Shown piece after piece: positions 8,961-17,000 of a stretch of DNA of 64,000 bases; within the stretch, counting starts at the first letter, position 1; every line of letters begins with the position of its first letter. The stretch comes from JAJRAG01 sp050010535. Its GTDB lineage: Archaea; Thermoplasmatota; Thermoplasmata; Methanomassiliicoccales; JACIVX01. The stretch spans positions 5,000 to 68,999 of the forward strand of contig JBEKKT010000019.1 in NCBI GenBank assembly GCA_050010535.1. Direction: 5' to 3'. The position numbers and the translations under genes are program-made. The notes beneath the pieces were generated by a model, which worked only from the letters and a program-made list of their open reading frames with translations, searched no databases and had not been told where the DNA came from.

Positions 8961-8989
8961 TTATATATAGTTGTTGCACAACCGTGCAA
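8961..8989 (+). promoter_or_regulatory. Promoter and palindromic operator of the sulfur-relay cluster
   Basis: TTATATATA at 8961-8969 is a strong TATA box. Directly downstream, TTGCAC-AACC-GTGCAA (8974-8989) is a perfect 6-base inverted repeat with a 4-base spacer, between the TATA box and the expected transcription start near 8991. A protein bound there would block polymerase. The divergent HTH gene at 8555-8899 is the nearest candidate regulator. A second TATA-like CTTATAAAC (8946-8954) may belong to that divergent gene. Confidence 0.55.
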
Positions 8990-9009
8990 AACCGATAGGA
9001 GTATGGTCT

Positions 9010-9237
9010 ATGAATAAAGAAACTCTGGATGCCAGGGGCCTCATGTGTCCAATGCCTATAGTGAAGCTAGCCAAGAAGTTCAAGGTGATGAAGGTCGGGG
9101 AAGTCCTGGAGCTGATCGCAGATGACGTCGGATCCAAGGAAGACGTCCCTGCCTGGTGCAAGAGGACCGGGAACGAGCTCCTTGAGTCGAAGGAAGAGAA
9201 CGGGGTATTCCGTTACCTCATTATGAAGAAGCTGTGA
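9010..9237 (+). CDS. tusA: TusA-family sulfur carrier protein
   Basis: A 75-residue protein with the defining DARGLMCPMPIVKLAKK motif, in which the single Cys of CPxP carries a persulfide, followed by the beta-alpha pattern VGEVLELIADDVGSKEDVPAWC. TusA proteins hand sulfur to tRNA thiolation, molybdopterin or Fe-S pathways, or work with DsrE-type proteins in sulfur oxidation or reduction. The ATG at 9010 lies eight bases after AGGAG. It is the first gene of a run of six TusA/DsrE-superfamily genes (to 11092). Confidence 0.93.
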   Translation: MNKETLDARGLMCPMPIVKLAKKFKVMKVGEVLELIADDVGSKEDVPAWCKRTGNELLESKEENGVFRYLIMKKL

Positions 9238-9246
9238 GGTGAACTT

Positions 9247-9607
9247 GTGGAGGAGTCGTTGATCATCAGCACCCACGCCGAGGATAACGCGGAGAAGGCT
9301 ATATTGCCGTTCGTCATTGCGGTGGCCGCACTGGCGTCGGAAATGCAGCCTACCATCGCACTCCAATCGATGGGTGTCTACATTGCCACGAAGGGACACG
9401 CGAAGCTCGTCCACGAGTCGAGCTTCCCGCCCCTGGAGAATTTGCTCCAGTCGTTTACAGGGGGAGGAGGGAGGTTGATGGTCTGCTCCCCTTTGTATGA
9501 AAAAGAGGGGGATTGAGCCGAGCGATCTCATCGAGGACTCAGTCGTCGTGAGCGCCCCCACGCTAGTCAAGGAGATTGGAGAATCGAGGTCCGTGCTGAC
9601 GTACTGA
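9247..9607 (+). CDS. DsrE-family protein, interrupted by a one-base frameshift
   Basis: Starting at GTG 9247 (six bases after GAGGTG) the frame reads ISTHAEDNAEKAILPFVIAV and continues to LMVCSPLYEK, then hits a stop at 9516. If one A is removed from the A5 run at 9500-9504 the frame continues as RGIEPSDLIEDSVVVSAPTL to a stop at 9605-9607, the normal C-terminus of DsrE-like proteins, giving 119 residues. The Cys in MVCSP is the likely sulfur acceptor. The lesion is a single homopolymer insertion, so it may be a sequencing error, a recent mutation or, less likely, programmed frameshifting. Confidence 0.8.
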
Positions 9608-9641
9608 GTTTTGAGTGCAGACTATTGGAGGTTGGATTGAT

Positions 9642-10052
9642 ATGGATGACACAAAGAAGCTGGCCATTGTTGTTTCGGAAGGAGACATCGACAAGTCCAT
9701 GATGTCTATGATGTTTGCAAACACCGCCGCGAGGAGGGGAATGGGAGTTCGCGTCTTTTATACATTCTTCGGACTCAACTTGATGACGATAGGCGCGAAC
9801 CCGAAGCTCGCTGGCGTATATAGATTGTTCACCGGAGTGTTCCGGAAGAGGATGGCAAGGATCGGGATAGATGATGTCGTCGGCGAGATGCGGCTCGCCA
9901 AGGAGCTCCGCGTGAATCTGTGCGCGTGCGCCACGACCATGGGCCTGACGGAAATCAAGGAAGAGGACATGATGGACGGGATCAAAGTGCTTGGAGTCGC
10001 TGGCTTCCCAGATATCGCTGTCAATTCGAAAGTTCATCTGTTCATAGGATAG
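9642..10052 (+). CDS. DsrE/DsrF-like (DsrE2-type) sulfur-relay protein
   Basis: A 136-residue protein starting at ATG 9642, ten bases after GGAGG; an upstream GTG at 9615 is less likely. It has the DsrE2 pattern: LAIVVSEGDIDKSMMSMMFA, then MGVRVFYTFFGLNLMTIGA, a basic stretch (RLFTGVFRKRMARIGIDDVV), and the conserved cysteines in NLCACATTMGLTEIKEEDM. DsrE2 proteins accept persulfide from rhodanese or TusA. It is third in the cluster, between two other DsrE-superfamily genes. Confidence 0.88.
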   Translation: MDDTKKLAIVVSEGDIDKSMMSMMFANTAARRGMGVRVFYTFFGLNLMTIGANPKLAGVYRLFTGVFRKRMARIGIDDVVGEMRLAKELRVNLCACATTMGLTEIKEEDMMDGIKVLGVAGFPDIAVNSKVHLFIG

Positions 10053-10059
10053 GGATACC

Positions 10060-10359
10060 ATGACCTCGGTCTTGTTCATCTTACTCAAGTCGCCCAACGA
10101 ATACTCATCTCTCGATCACGTCGCGGCGATCGGCGGCGATGAGATGACTAGTGCAATCCTTTTCGAGGATGCTGTATACTTCGCGGTCGACAAGACGAAG
10201 GGCAAGGAACTGCTCGAAGTCACAGACAAGGTATATGTTATCCAGGATGACCTCGCAGCACGAGGCTTCGGAACAGTGGCCGCAGGGTTCCAAGTGATCG
10301 ATTACCCGACGGCGGTCGACCTGATCATGGAGCAGTATGACCAGACCATAACGGTGTAG
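10060..10359 (+). CDS. DsrH/TusB-like protein
   Basis: A 99-residue protein whose pattern matches DsrH/TusB: FILLKSPNEYSSLDHVAAIG, then SAILFEDAVYFAVDKTKGKE, VYVIQDDLAARGF and FQVIDYPTAVDLIMEQY. In DsrEFH/TusBCD complexes this subunit is structural and often lacks the active Cys. No cysteine is present here, consistent with that role. It starts seven bases after the preceding stop. Confidence 0.85.
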   Translation: MTSVLFILLKSPNEYSSLDHVAAIGGDEMTSAILFEDAVYFAVDKTKGKELLEVTDKVYVIQDDLAARGFGTVAAGFQVIDYPTAVDLIMEQYDQTITV

Positions 10360-10367
10360 GTGATTTG

Positions 10368-10727
10368 ATGACAAAGACGCTGACAATCCACATAAGGTCC
10401 GGCACGATGATGAACATGGACACGAATGTCATGGTGAAACTGACCCGGGCCGCGATCGACAAGGGATACAAGGTGAATGTTTTCGGGTACGGCGAGGGCG
10501 TAACGGCAATCAAGGAAGGACAGGAACCGAAGCGATTCCCCAACGTTGGCAAGGAACTGGATGAGTTAACGAAGAAGGGCGTAGTTGTCGTCGTATGCGA
10601 AACATGTTGCGCGGCAAGGGGCGTGCGCAGAGGAGAGGAGATCAAGACGACGAAGATCGGCAGCCTGACAAACGATCTATCCAGGTTCGTAGCGGAGAGC
10701 GACCGCATGGTCACTCTCGCGAGGTGA
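10368..10727 (+). CDS. DsrE-family protein with CxxCC motif
   Basis: A 119-residue protein. ATG 10368 is preceded by AGGTGA at 10358-10363. The sequence TLTIHIRSGTMMNMDTNVMV leads to the beta strand GYKVNVFGYGEGVTAIKEG, and the sulfur-acceptor region is VVVVCETCCAARGVRRGEE, with three cysteines where DsrE/TusD carries its active Cys. It would be the sulfur-accepting alpha-like subunit of a DsrEFH/TusBCD-type assembly with its neighbours. Confidence 0.87.
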   Translation: MTKTLTIHIRSGTMMNMDTNVMVKLTRAAIDKGYKVNVFGYGEGVTAIKEGQEPKRFPNVGKELDELTKKGVVVVVCETCCAARGVRRGEEIKTTKIGSLTNDLSRFVAESDRMVTLAR

Positions 10728-10732
10728 TTGAG

Positions 10733-11092
10733 TTGGCACAGAACATCGCTGTTCTCGTCACTAAGCCTCCTTACGGGACGGAAGACGCGTTCGCTGGTTT
10801 CCGCTTGGCTCTAGCCATGCTCGCGAGCGGATGCGTGGAGAAAGCCTCCGTTCTCTTGATAGGGGATGGAACGCTGAATTCTATCGGATCCCAGAAGGCA
10901 GACGCAATATCCATGCCTTCGAACATCGAGGCCGTCCAAGACTTACTGGATTTCGGGGCTGACGTTTACTGCGTCTCAGAAGACCTCAGAACCAGAGTCG
11001 GTAGAATTGCCACTCTCGAAGGCGTGAAGATGATTTCCTGGGATGAGTTCCGAGCGATCCTTAGGGAGCACCAACTCGTCACGACGTTCTGA
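10733..11092 (+). CDS. DsrF/TusC-like DsrE-superfamily protein
   Basis: Starting at TTG 10733, five bases after GAGGTGA, this is a 119-residue protein: NIAVLVTKPPYGTEDAFAGF, RLALAMLASG, EKASVLLIGDGTLNSIGSQ, VQDLLDFGADVYCVSEDL and a C-terminal strand/helix ending in LREHQLVTTF. The KPPYGTEDAFAGFRLA motif is characteristic of the DsrF/TusC branch. The start is nearly coupled to the previous stop. It is the last gene of the six-gene cluster. Confidence 0.87.
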   Translation: MAQNIAVLVTKPPYGTEDAFAGFRLALAMLASGCVEKASVLLIGDGTLNSIGSQKADAISMPSNIEAVQDLLDFGADVYCVSEDLRTRVGRIATLEGVKMISWDEFRAILREHQLVTTF

Positions 11093-11151
11093 ACCCCCAT
11101 CGATACCGATTTTCCCTTTTGCAAACTATTTATCCTTTCGACCTCGATTAG

Positions 11152-12924
11152 ATGGTCATGATCGAGACACTCCACAGGGCGGGAGGCGGCAGGATGGCCC
11201 GCTGGTCTGAGGATGGTTTCGAGGTCCTCACCCCAAACATACTCTACCTGGACTCCGAGACTTTTCCCGCACCTGAGTACGCGGATTTCATTGTCGAAAG
11301 GGACGAGGAATCAGGGTCGCTTAATCTAAGACCGAAGTCATCCGCGAACTCGCTGATTACTATACCGAACGATCTGAAGGTCCCGATCTCGTTTCTCAAG
11401 CGCGAGAAGATGTCGCTCATATCATCCGGCGAGCGGACGGTGATCGTGAGAGGAGATACCGAAAGCATTCCTTCGCAGGTGTCGGATGCCGGGTCTCTTG
11501 TCTTCGTGCTCGGTAACGCATTCGAACTGAGAAGGGACGCAAGGGGATTCGTTCGCAGTTTGGTCGCTCTCCGAAAGGCTGTCGGATACGGAAGACTGGT
11601 GTACGCCCCCGGTATCATGGATGTAAGCAACCTCGCCCTCCTGTGCTATCTCGGCGTCGATTTAGTCGATTCTTCCCTGCTGACCTATCAAGGCGCCCGC
11701 GGCCGTCTGCTCACGCCGGAAGGTGCACTGAATGCCAGCGATGCGGATTGGCTTGTTCCCTCCGAAGCTCCGGATGAGGTCATCAGACGCAATCTGAATT
11801 CTGCCTGTCAGGAGATGAGTTTCGTGAGGCACATGCTGAAGCTTGGCCGGTTGAGAGAGTTGGTCGAGATTCGGGTCAGTTCAAGCCCGTGGTCCGTGGC
11901 CGCTCTTAGAATCTTCGACCTCGAGTTCTACAGCCTCCAAGAGATGTATGCGCCAGTCGTCGGGCCCAAATTCTGTTGCAATTCGAAGGAGTCACTCTAT
12001 CGACCCGACGTCTGGAGGTTTCGCCGTCGAATTCTGGAGCGGTACACGCCTCCGGCTCACAAGAAGGTCCTGCTTCTAATTCCGTGCTCTGCCAAGAAGC
12101 CCTATTCTACATCGAAAAGCCACAGGCTATTAAGTCAGACCATCAAGGCCGTGAGGAACAACGCCATTGTACATGAGGTCGTGGTCACTTCTCCCCTCGG
12201 GATCGTGCCCAGGGAACTTGAGCTGGTTTATCCAGCGGCACAATACGATATCCCGGTGACCGGTCATTGGGACCGGGATGAAGTGGCGATAGTTCAGGAG
12301 ATGGTTTCAAAGATCGCCGCCTTCGGCTACGACAAGGTCATCTGCCATTTGTCGATTGAAGAGGCATTTGTCAAAGATTTGGTGGAATGTATTGACACGA
12401 CTTCTGGTCGTCCTACTTCGAACGACTCACTCGAGAGATTGAGAGACGAGCTTGAGGAAGTATGCTCCAGCCATCAAACGGTGGGAATGGGAAAGGACAG
12501 GATTGGTTGCATGGGGTCTCTGGCTCGGTTCCAGTTCGGTGAGGGCGGGGAGTGTCTCATCGATGAGTCCTCGGTCGTGGGGAACTATCCGTATCTAAGG
12601 ATTCTGGAGGGGAATGATCAAGTCGCGATGCTGACCCCAGAGAGAGGTATGCTCTCGTTGACGATGCGGGGGGGAGAGAAGCTGCTTCCAAGGCGCATCA
12701 ATTGGGTCGAGATGCAGGAGTTCGATCTTGAAGGGAACCTGTTCGCCGTTGGAGTAAAAGATGCAGATCGCAGGATAAGGAGCGGGGACGATGTTCTCGT
12801 CGTCAAGAACGGGGAGCTGGAAGCGGTCGGAGTGGCGTCGATGTGCGGCGAGGAGATGATCGAGGCTGAAAGAGGCGAGGCGGTCAGGATCAGGCACAAA
12901 AGGAAGACCTCGCGTATCGGCTAG
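11152..12924 (+). CDS. arcS: Archaeosine synthase ArcS (TgtA2) with PUA domain
   Basis: This converts preQ0 at position 15 of archaeal tRNA to archaeosine. The 590-residue protein has an N-terminal domain derived from tRNA-guanine transglycosylase (residues 1-280; KAVGYGRLVYAPGIMDVSNL, LALLCYLGVDLVDSS), then the ArcS-specific motif PCSAKKPYSTSKSH near residue 310, a core domain with VTSPLGIVPRELELVYPAAQYDIPV-type sequence, and a C-terminal PUA RNA-binding domain (about 510-585; RIRSGDDVLVVKNGELEAVG). A CTATTTATCC element lies 25-30 bases before the ATG. The gene is monocistronic. Confidence 0.95.
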   Translation: MVMIETLHRAGGGRMARWSEDGFEVLTPNILYLDSETFPAPEYADFIVERDEESGSLNLRPKSSANSLITIPNDLKVPISFLKREKMSLISSGERTVIVRGDTESIPSQVSDAGSLVFVLGNAFELRRDARGFVRSLVALRKAVGYGRLVYAPGIMDVSNLALLCYLGVDLVDSSLLTYQGARGRLLTPEGALNASDADWLVPSEAPDEVIRRNLNSACQEMSFVRHMLKLGRLRELVEIRVSSSPWSVAALRIFDLEFYSLQEMYAPVVGPKFCCNSKESLYRPDVWRFRRRILERYTPPAHKKVLLLIPCSAKKPYSTSKSHRLLSQTIKAVRNNAIVHEVVVTSPLGIVPRELELVYPAAQYDIPVTGHWDRDEVAIVQEMVSKIAAFGYDKVICHLSIEEAFVKDLVECIDTTSGRPTSNDSLERLRDELEEVCSSHQTVGMGKDRIGCMGSLARFQFGEGGECLIDESSVVGNYPYLRILEGNDQVAMLTPERGMLSLTMRGGEKLLPRRINWVEMQEFDLEGNLFAVGVKDADRRIRSGDDVLVVKNGELEAVGVASMCGEEMIEAERGEAVRIRHKRKTSRIG

Positions 12925-13044
12925 TCCGTCCGTGGAGTCCGCATGGCTCGGCATGTGGGATGATTCATCATGGGTACTTTCGGTCACCTCTCTCCGGTTC
13001 GAATATAAGAGAAGTGCAGGTATTGTGTTCTCGGTGAACAGGTA

Positions 13045-13179
13045 ATGCAAGAGGACTTCGATCACTTCGGATGGGAAGGACTGTACCGCCTTTATGGAGT
13101 GTTCGAGGAGAGCAGTGACGAACTATCATCCCCGGGTGAGACGGGGAAAGGCCCCATCCCTCTCACCCCATTCTTTTGA
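13045..13179 (+). CDS. Possible 44-residue small protein
   Basis: ATG 13045 follows GGTGAA with a seven-base gap, and AATATAAG near 13002-13009 could be its TATA box. The frame encodes MQEDFDHFGWEGLYRLYGVF, then an acidic Ser-rich stretch and a Pro-rich end (IPLTPFF). I do not recognise it. Its 3' half overlaps a nested stem-loop, so this could instead be the arcS 3' region with a terminator. Confidence 0.33.
   Translation: MQEDFDHFGWEGLYRLYGVFEESSDELSSPGETGKGPIPLTPFF
13134..13176 (+). terminator. Nested stem-loop followed by T-rich sequence
   Basis: GGGTGAGA (13134-13141) pairs perfectly with TCTCACCC (13161-13168), and inside it GGGG (13043 offset within the loop, 13143-13146) pairs with CCCC (13152-13155). 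TTCTTTT follows. It could end the arcS or small-ORF transcript. Confidence 0.4.
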
Positions 13180-13252
13180 CTAGTCGAGACTCTCTCAGTC
13201 TCAAGACTGGACTCTTGTCATTTCACCAATTCTCATTCTTCTTTGGCCTGAG

Positions 13253-13349
13253 TGCAGGTGCCGGGATTCGAACCCGGGCCGTTGGCTGTCCTCGCCCAAA
13301 TGACGGGTCATGGAAGGCCAAAATCCTAACCAGACTAGATTACACCTGC
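13253..13349 (-). tRNA. tRNA-Gly (anticodon TCC) with a 23-base intron
   Basis: Acceptor stem GCAGGTG/CACCTGC, D arm ATCT...GGAT, anticodon stem TTGGC/GCCAA and T arm CCGGG-TTCGAAT-CCCGG are all intact, with discriminator A and no encoded CCA. Exon 1 is 13311-13349, the intron 13288-13310 and exon 2 13253-13287. The spliced loop is CTTCCAA, anticodon TCC (Gly). The intron is at the canonical 37/38 site: CTTC pairs with GAGG as the 4-base central helix, flanked by 3-base bulges CA^T and AC^A, each cut after the second base, which is the substrate of the archaeal splicing endonuclease. TTTAAA at 13376-13381 is the likely promoter box. Confidence 0.93.
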
Positions 13350-13375
13350 TTGGTTCCACCTTATCTCTGTTCGGT

Positions 13376-13381
13376 TTTAAA
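13376..13381 (-). promoter_or_regulatory. TATA-like box of the tRNA-Gly gene
   Basis: TTTAAA is centred about 29 bases upstream of the tRNA 5' end on the minus strand, the normal position for an archaeal tRNA promoter. Confidence 0.45.
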
Positions 13382-13479
13382 TCTTTAGCGGTATCATCGC
13401 GGCTGGCTAGAATCGTCTGCATCTGTGCGAGTTCAATATTGGATCCTTGAAGGAACGATGTGGGAAAAAGAAACGAATA

Positions 13480-13508
13480 AAGGGGGTGCTCGTCTCAGCA
13501 TCCCCCTT
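13480..13508 (-). terminator. Hairpin terminator of the 104-residue protein gene
   Basis: On the minus strand AAGGGGG-A-TGCT pairs with AGCA-CCCCCTT around a GAGACG loop, just downstream of the stop at 13517 and followed by TATTCGTTTC. This is a strong GC stem with a modest T-rich tail. Confidence 0.5.
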
Positions 13509-13516
13509 GAGGAGAA

Positions 13517-13831
13517 TCAGAGCAGTGCGAGCATGTCTTCTGCGGCGAGCGCGTCGTTTCTTTCCAGGTCCAATGTGGAGATCTCTTGAACCATGTCTGT
13601 CAGGTCGCCGATAAGGATCCAGAGTTCCGTCGTGTCCTTGCCATCGTTTTCCATTTCATAGGCGAGCGACCTAAGATCTGCGATTGTGTGATTTTTCATC
13701 CACTCGATGGCATCAGAGCCGGTCTCTGCTTCCTGCCCCTCCTCAAATTCTCCTATCACTTTTGCACCCCATCCAAAGATGTTTAGTCCCTGTCCGACTT
13801 TAGTCGGACGAGGCGAACTTATGTCGATCAT
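13517..13831 (-). CDS. Acidic protein of unknown function
   Basis: I do not recognise this 104-residue acidic protein. It reads GLNIFGWGAKVIGEFEEG near the start, then long helices: AIEWMKNHTIADLRSLAYEM and LWILIGDLTDMVQEISTLDL. There are no cysteines or membrane segments. A TATA-like CATATTTATACG at 13833-13843 lies immediately before the ATG 13831, so translation may really begin further in, at GTG 13759 or ATG 13699. In that case the palindrome at 13792-13809 would lie in the 5' leader. A hairpin terminator follows the stop. Confidence 0.6.
   Translation of the reverse strand: MIDISSPRPTKVGQGLNIFGWGAKVIGEFEEGQEAETGSDAIEWMKNHTIADLRSLAYEMENDGKDTTELWILIGDLTDMVQEISTLDLERNDALAAEDMLALL
13792..13809 (-). 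promoter_or_regulatory. Perfect palindrome near the start of the 104-residue protein gene
   Basis: GTCCGAC-TTTA-GTCGGAC is a 7-base perfect inverted repeat with a 4-base loop. It lies about 30-45 bases downstream of the TATA-like element at 13833-13843, so it may be an operator or a leader hairpin. If translation starts at 13831 it is instead within codons 8-14. Confidence 0.35.
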
Positions 13832-14016
13832 CGTATAAATATGTTTCTGACTATTGTAGCCAGATATTATGTGTGCTGTGGGTAGACGTCGTGAAATCTA
13901 GTCAACGATCGTGTCCGACACAAAGAAAGTAGAATCCCTCGCCCTAATGCACTAACGAATCTGGCCAAAAGTCTTTTGAAGTGTGGAGGCAATTAATGCA
14001 TCACTCAGGTGATGGG

Positions 14017-17000
14017 ATGGGATATTTTGACTCGCTGTTTGACAGCGATCTTAAGGCGCTGAAAAGAGCCCGCAAGCTTATTGATGATGCTGGCGGCCGA
14101 ATGAAAGAGAAAGACGGCTCCGGGGTGGTGTCAGACCTGGGCAAGGCCAGAGACATATTATACGAGAATGCCCCGAAGACCAGGAAACGTGTCAACGAAT
14201 ACTCTGATACCCTAGTAACTCTCAGCGATTCATATGTGAGCTGCAACATGCCCGAGGAGGCGAACAGGGCGGCAGACAAGGCACTTTCGATGACGCCGAA
14301 CTCTGTCAATGCCTTCATAGGGAAGGCTCACGCACTTGCAACAATACGCTCTTACAGTGAATCGGTGATCATCCTCGACAAAGCCATCTCTCTGAATCCG
14401 GACAACAAGATCCTATTGAGCGAGAAGGGCAGGACTCTCGATCTCTCCGGCGACACGCCAGGAGCCGTAGAATGCTACAAGAAGGTCGTGGAAATCGATC
14501 CATCCGATCTCTATTACTATGATGTCCTCGCGGAGAAAACGCCGGAAAGACCGATCTGGCTGCGGAAGAAAGGGGAGACTCTCGCGGGCCAGGGAAAGCT
14601 GGATGATGCCCTCAAGGCATTCGACTCCGGGCTTGTTAACGATCCTGGAAACGTGGACATCTTGCTAGGCAAGGGTGGTGTGCTCATACTTCTCCAGCGA
14701 CACGATGAGGCAACCGCGATCTTCGATGAGATCCTCACCCGCGATCCCAGGAATTTCACTGCACACCTCAACAAAGCCAGAGCTCTGAGGGAGAGGGGCG
14801 AGTCTGAGGAGGCTTTGAAACATTACAAGGAAGCACTAAGAAGCGACCCGTCGCACAAACACACCTGGACCGAGGTCGCATCACTATTGGAACACATGGA
14901 GCGTTTGGATGAGAGTCTGAAGGCGTACGAAAGGGCGCTGGAACTCGACAACATGTACGCGCCCGCTCTCGAAGGCAAGTGCGGATTGTTGAAGAGGATG
15001 GGCAAGAATCAAGAGCTCGTGGATTTCTGCTCGAAGCTGCTCGAGGTCAAGAAAGACGATGTGCCGACGATAGTGATGAAGGTCGACGCGCTCGTCAAGT
15101 TGGAGAGGAATGAGGAAGCGCTTGCGACTGTGGACTCTGCCTTGCTGGACAATCCTAGGGATCCTGACCTGCTCGATAGGAAAAGGGCGGTATTGGGAGC
15201 CTTGAACCGGTACGAGGATCAGATCGAGGTTTGCGCAGAGCTTCTTTCCCTCCACCCTCAGCATTTCGAATCCCTCCGCGACCAGGGAGTGGCATTCTTC
15301 AAGACCGGGAAGTACCACGAGGCGCTGAAGTCACTGGAGAAGGCAACGAAACTAAAGCCGGACAACGAAGAGACCCTCCTTGCAATCAAGGAGTGCCAGA
15401 AGCGACTAGGAAAGGACAAGGATGTGATAGACGCCTGCGATCGTGTCCTGAAGATCAACCCGAAGAACAAGAGCGCCTTGTTCGACAAGGCGGTCGCCTT
15501 GGACAGACTCGATAAGGACCTCGAGGCCGTGGAGACGTACGGAAAGGTGCTTGAGCTGGATCCAAGCGATGAGGAGACGCTCAAGAACCTCTCCATCGTG
15601 CTGTTCTCGATGAGGAGGTACGAGGACGCCCTAGAAAGGGCCGCGACCGGATCAGCATTGTATCCTGCAGATCCAGCATTCTGGAGAGTCAAGGGTGACT
15701 GCCTGTTCGCATTGAACAGGTATGACGATGCGGTGGAGGCGTTCACGAAAGCGGTCGATCTCGACCCGTATGACAAGAGAGTCTGGTATTCGAAAGGCCT
15801 CGCGCTCGAAAGCGCGAAGAGATTCGAGGAGGCGGTGGCGTGCTATGACCAAGCTATCCAACTCGACCCGAACGACATGAATCTCTGGATCAGCAGGGGC
15901 GTGACTCTCGAATGGCTCGAAAGAAACCCCGACGCTCTCATGAGCTATGATCAAGCTCTTGCATTGGACAACACGAACAGGTTCGTCCACGTCAGGAGGG
16001 GCCAGGTACTTGCGAAGATGGGGAGGCACGAGGAGGCGGTCGTTTCATTTGAAAAGGCCCTCGAGATCAGCCCGAAGGACGTCGAAGTGCTCGAGGCCAA
16101 GAAGCAGTCCTTGAAGATCCTTGGCAAATTCGAGGAAATGGTGAAGGTCTGCGACCAGATCATCAAGGTGGATCCCCGTAACAAGAGCGCATGGATCGAT
16201 CGAGGGACCGCCTGTCAGAGGTCGAACCAGATCGATGAGGCGATACGATCCTTCGACAGAGCTTTGGAACTCGATCCTCATGACATCGTCGTCCTCGAGC
16301 ACAAGAAGGACGCCGTCGTCGCAAAAGGCGTTCCGTCGGAGATCTTAGAGATATGCGATGCAGTCTTGAAGATCGACCTTAAGAACAAGATGGCGCATGT
16401 CGACAGGGGGTCGGCGCTGGAAAGGCTCGGACATCTGGACGAAGCTGTGGCGAGCTACAACACTGCAATTCAGATCGACGGGATGGATAAATCGATCTTC
16501 AACTTGAAAGGTCTCGCATTGGTTGGTCTCGGCAAGTACGGCGAGGCGGTAGAGAGCTTTGATTACGCCTGGAGATTGGACCCGAACGATCCGTACGTTC
16601 TGAATAACAAGGGACGGGCTCTGCTGCTGATGCGGAACTACGTCGAGGCGCTGAAAGCACTTGAGAAGTGCGTGAGCATGTCTCCGCAGACGGCGAGATT
16701 CAACACCGACAAGGGCAGGGCCCTTGCCTCACTGGATCGGCTGGAGGAAGCGGTCGAGTCGTTCGACAGGGCAATTGGTCTCGACAAGAACGAAACGCAG
16801 GCTTGGAAGTTCAAGGGAAACGTGCTATTCAAAGTCGGCCAGTATGAGAATGCAGTCAACTGTTACAACCGTGCCATCGAGCTGGGTCTGGAGGACCCAA
16901 TCCTATACAAGTCGAAAGGGAGAGCGCTCGAGGAGCTTGGGAGGCTTCGCGAGGCGCTGGAGAGCTATGACAGAGCCGTCGGGCTGGACATGACCGACGC

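Noticed and set aside
9500..9607. Programmed frameshift in the DsrE gene
   Set aside because: No downstream structure or slippery heptamer typical of programmed sites is evident; a simple extra A is enough.
12595..13065. 156-residue minus-strand frame antisense to arcS
   Set aside because: Mirror of the arcS coding frame; arcS is clearly the gene.
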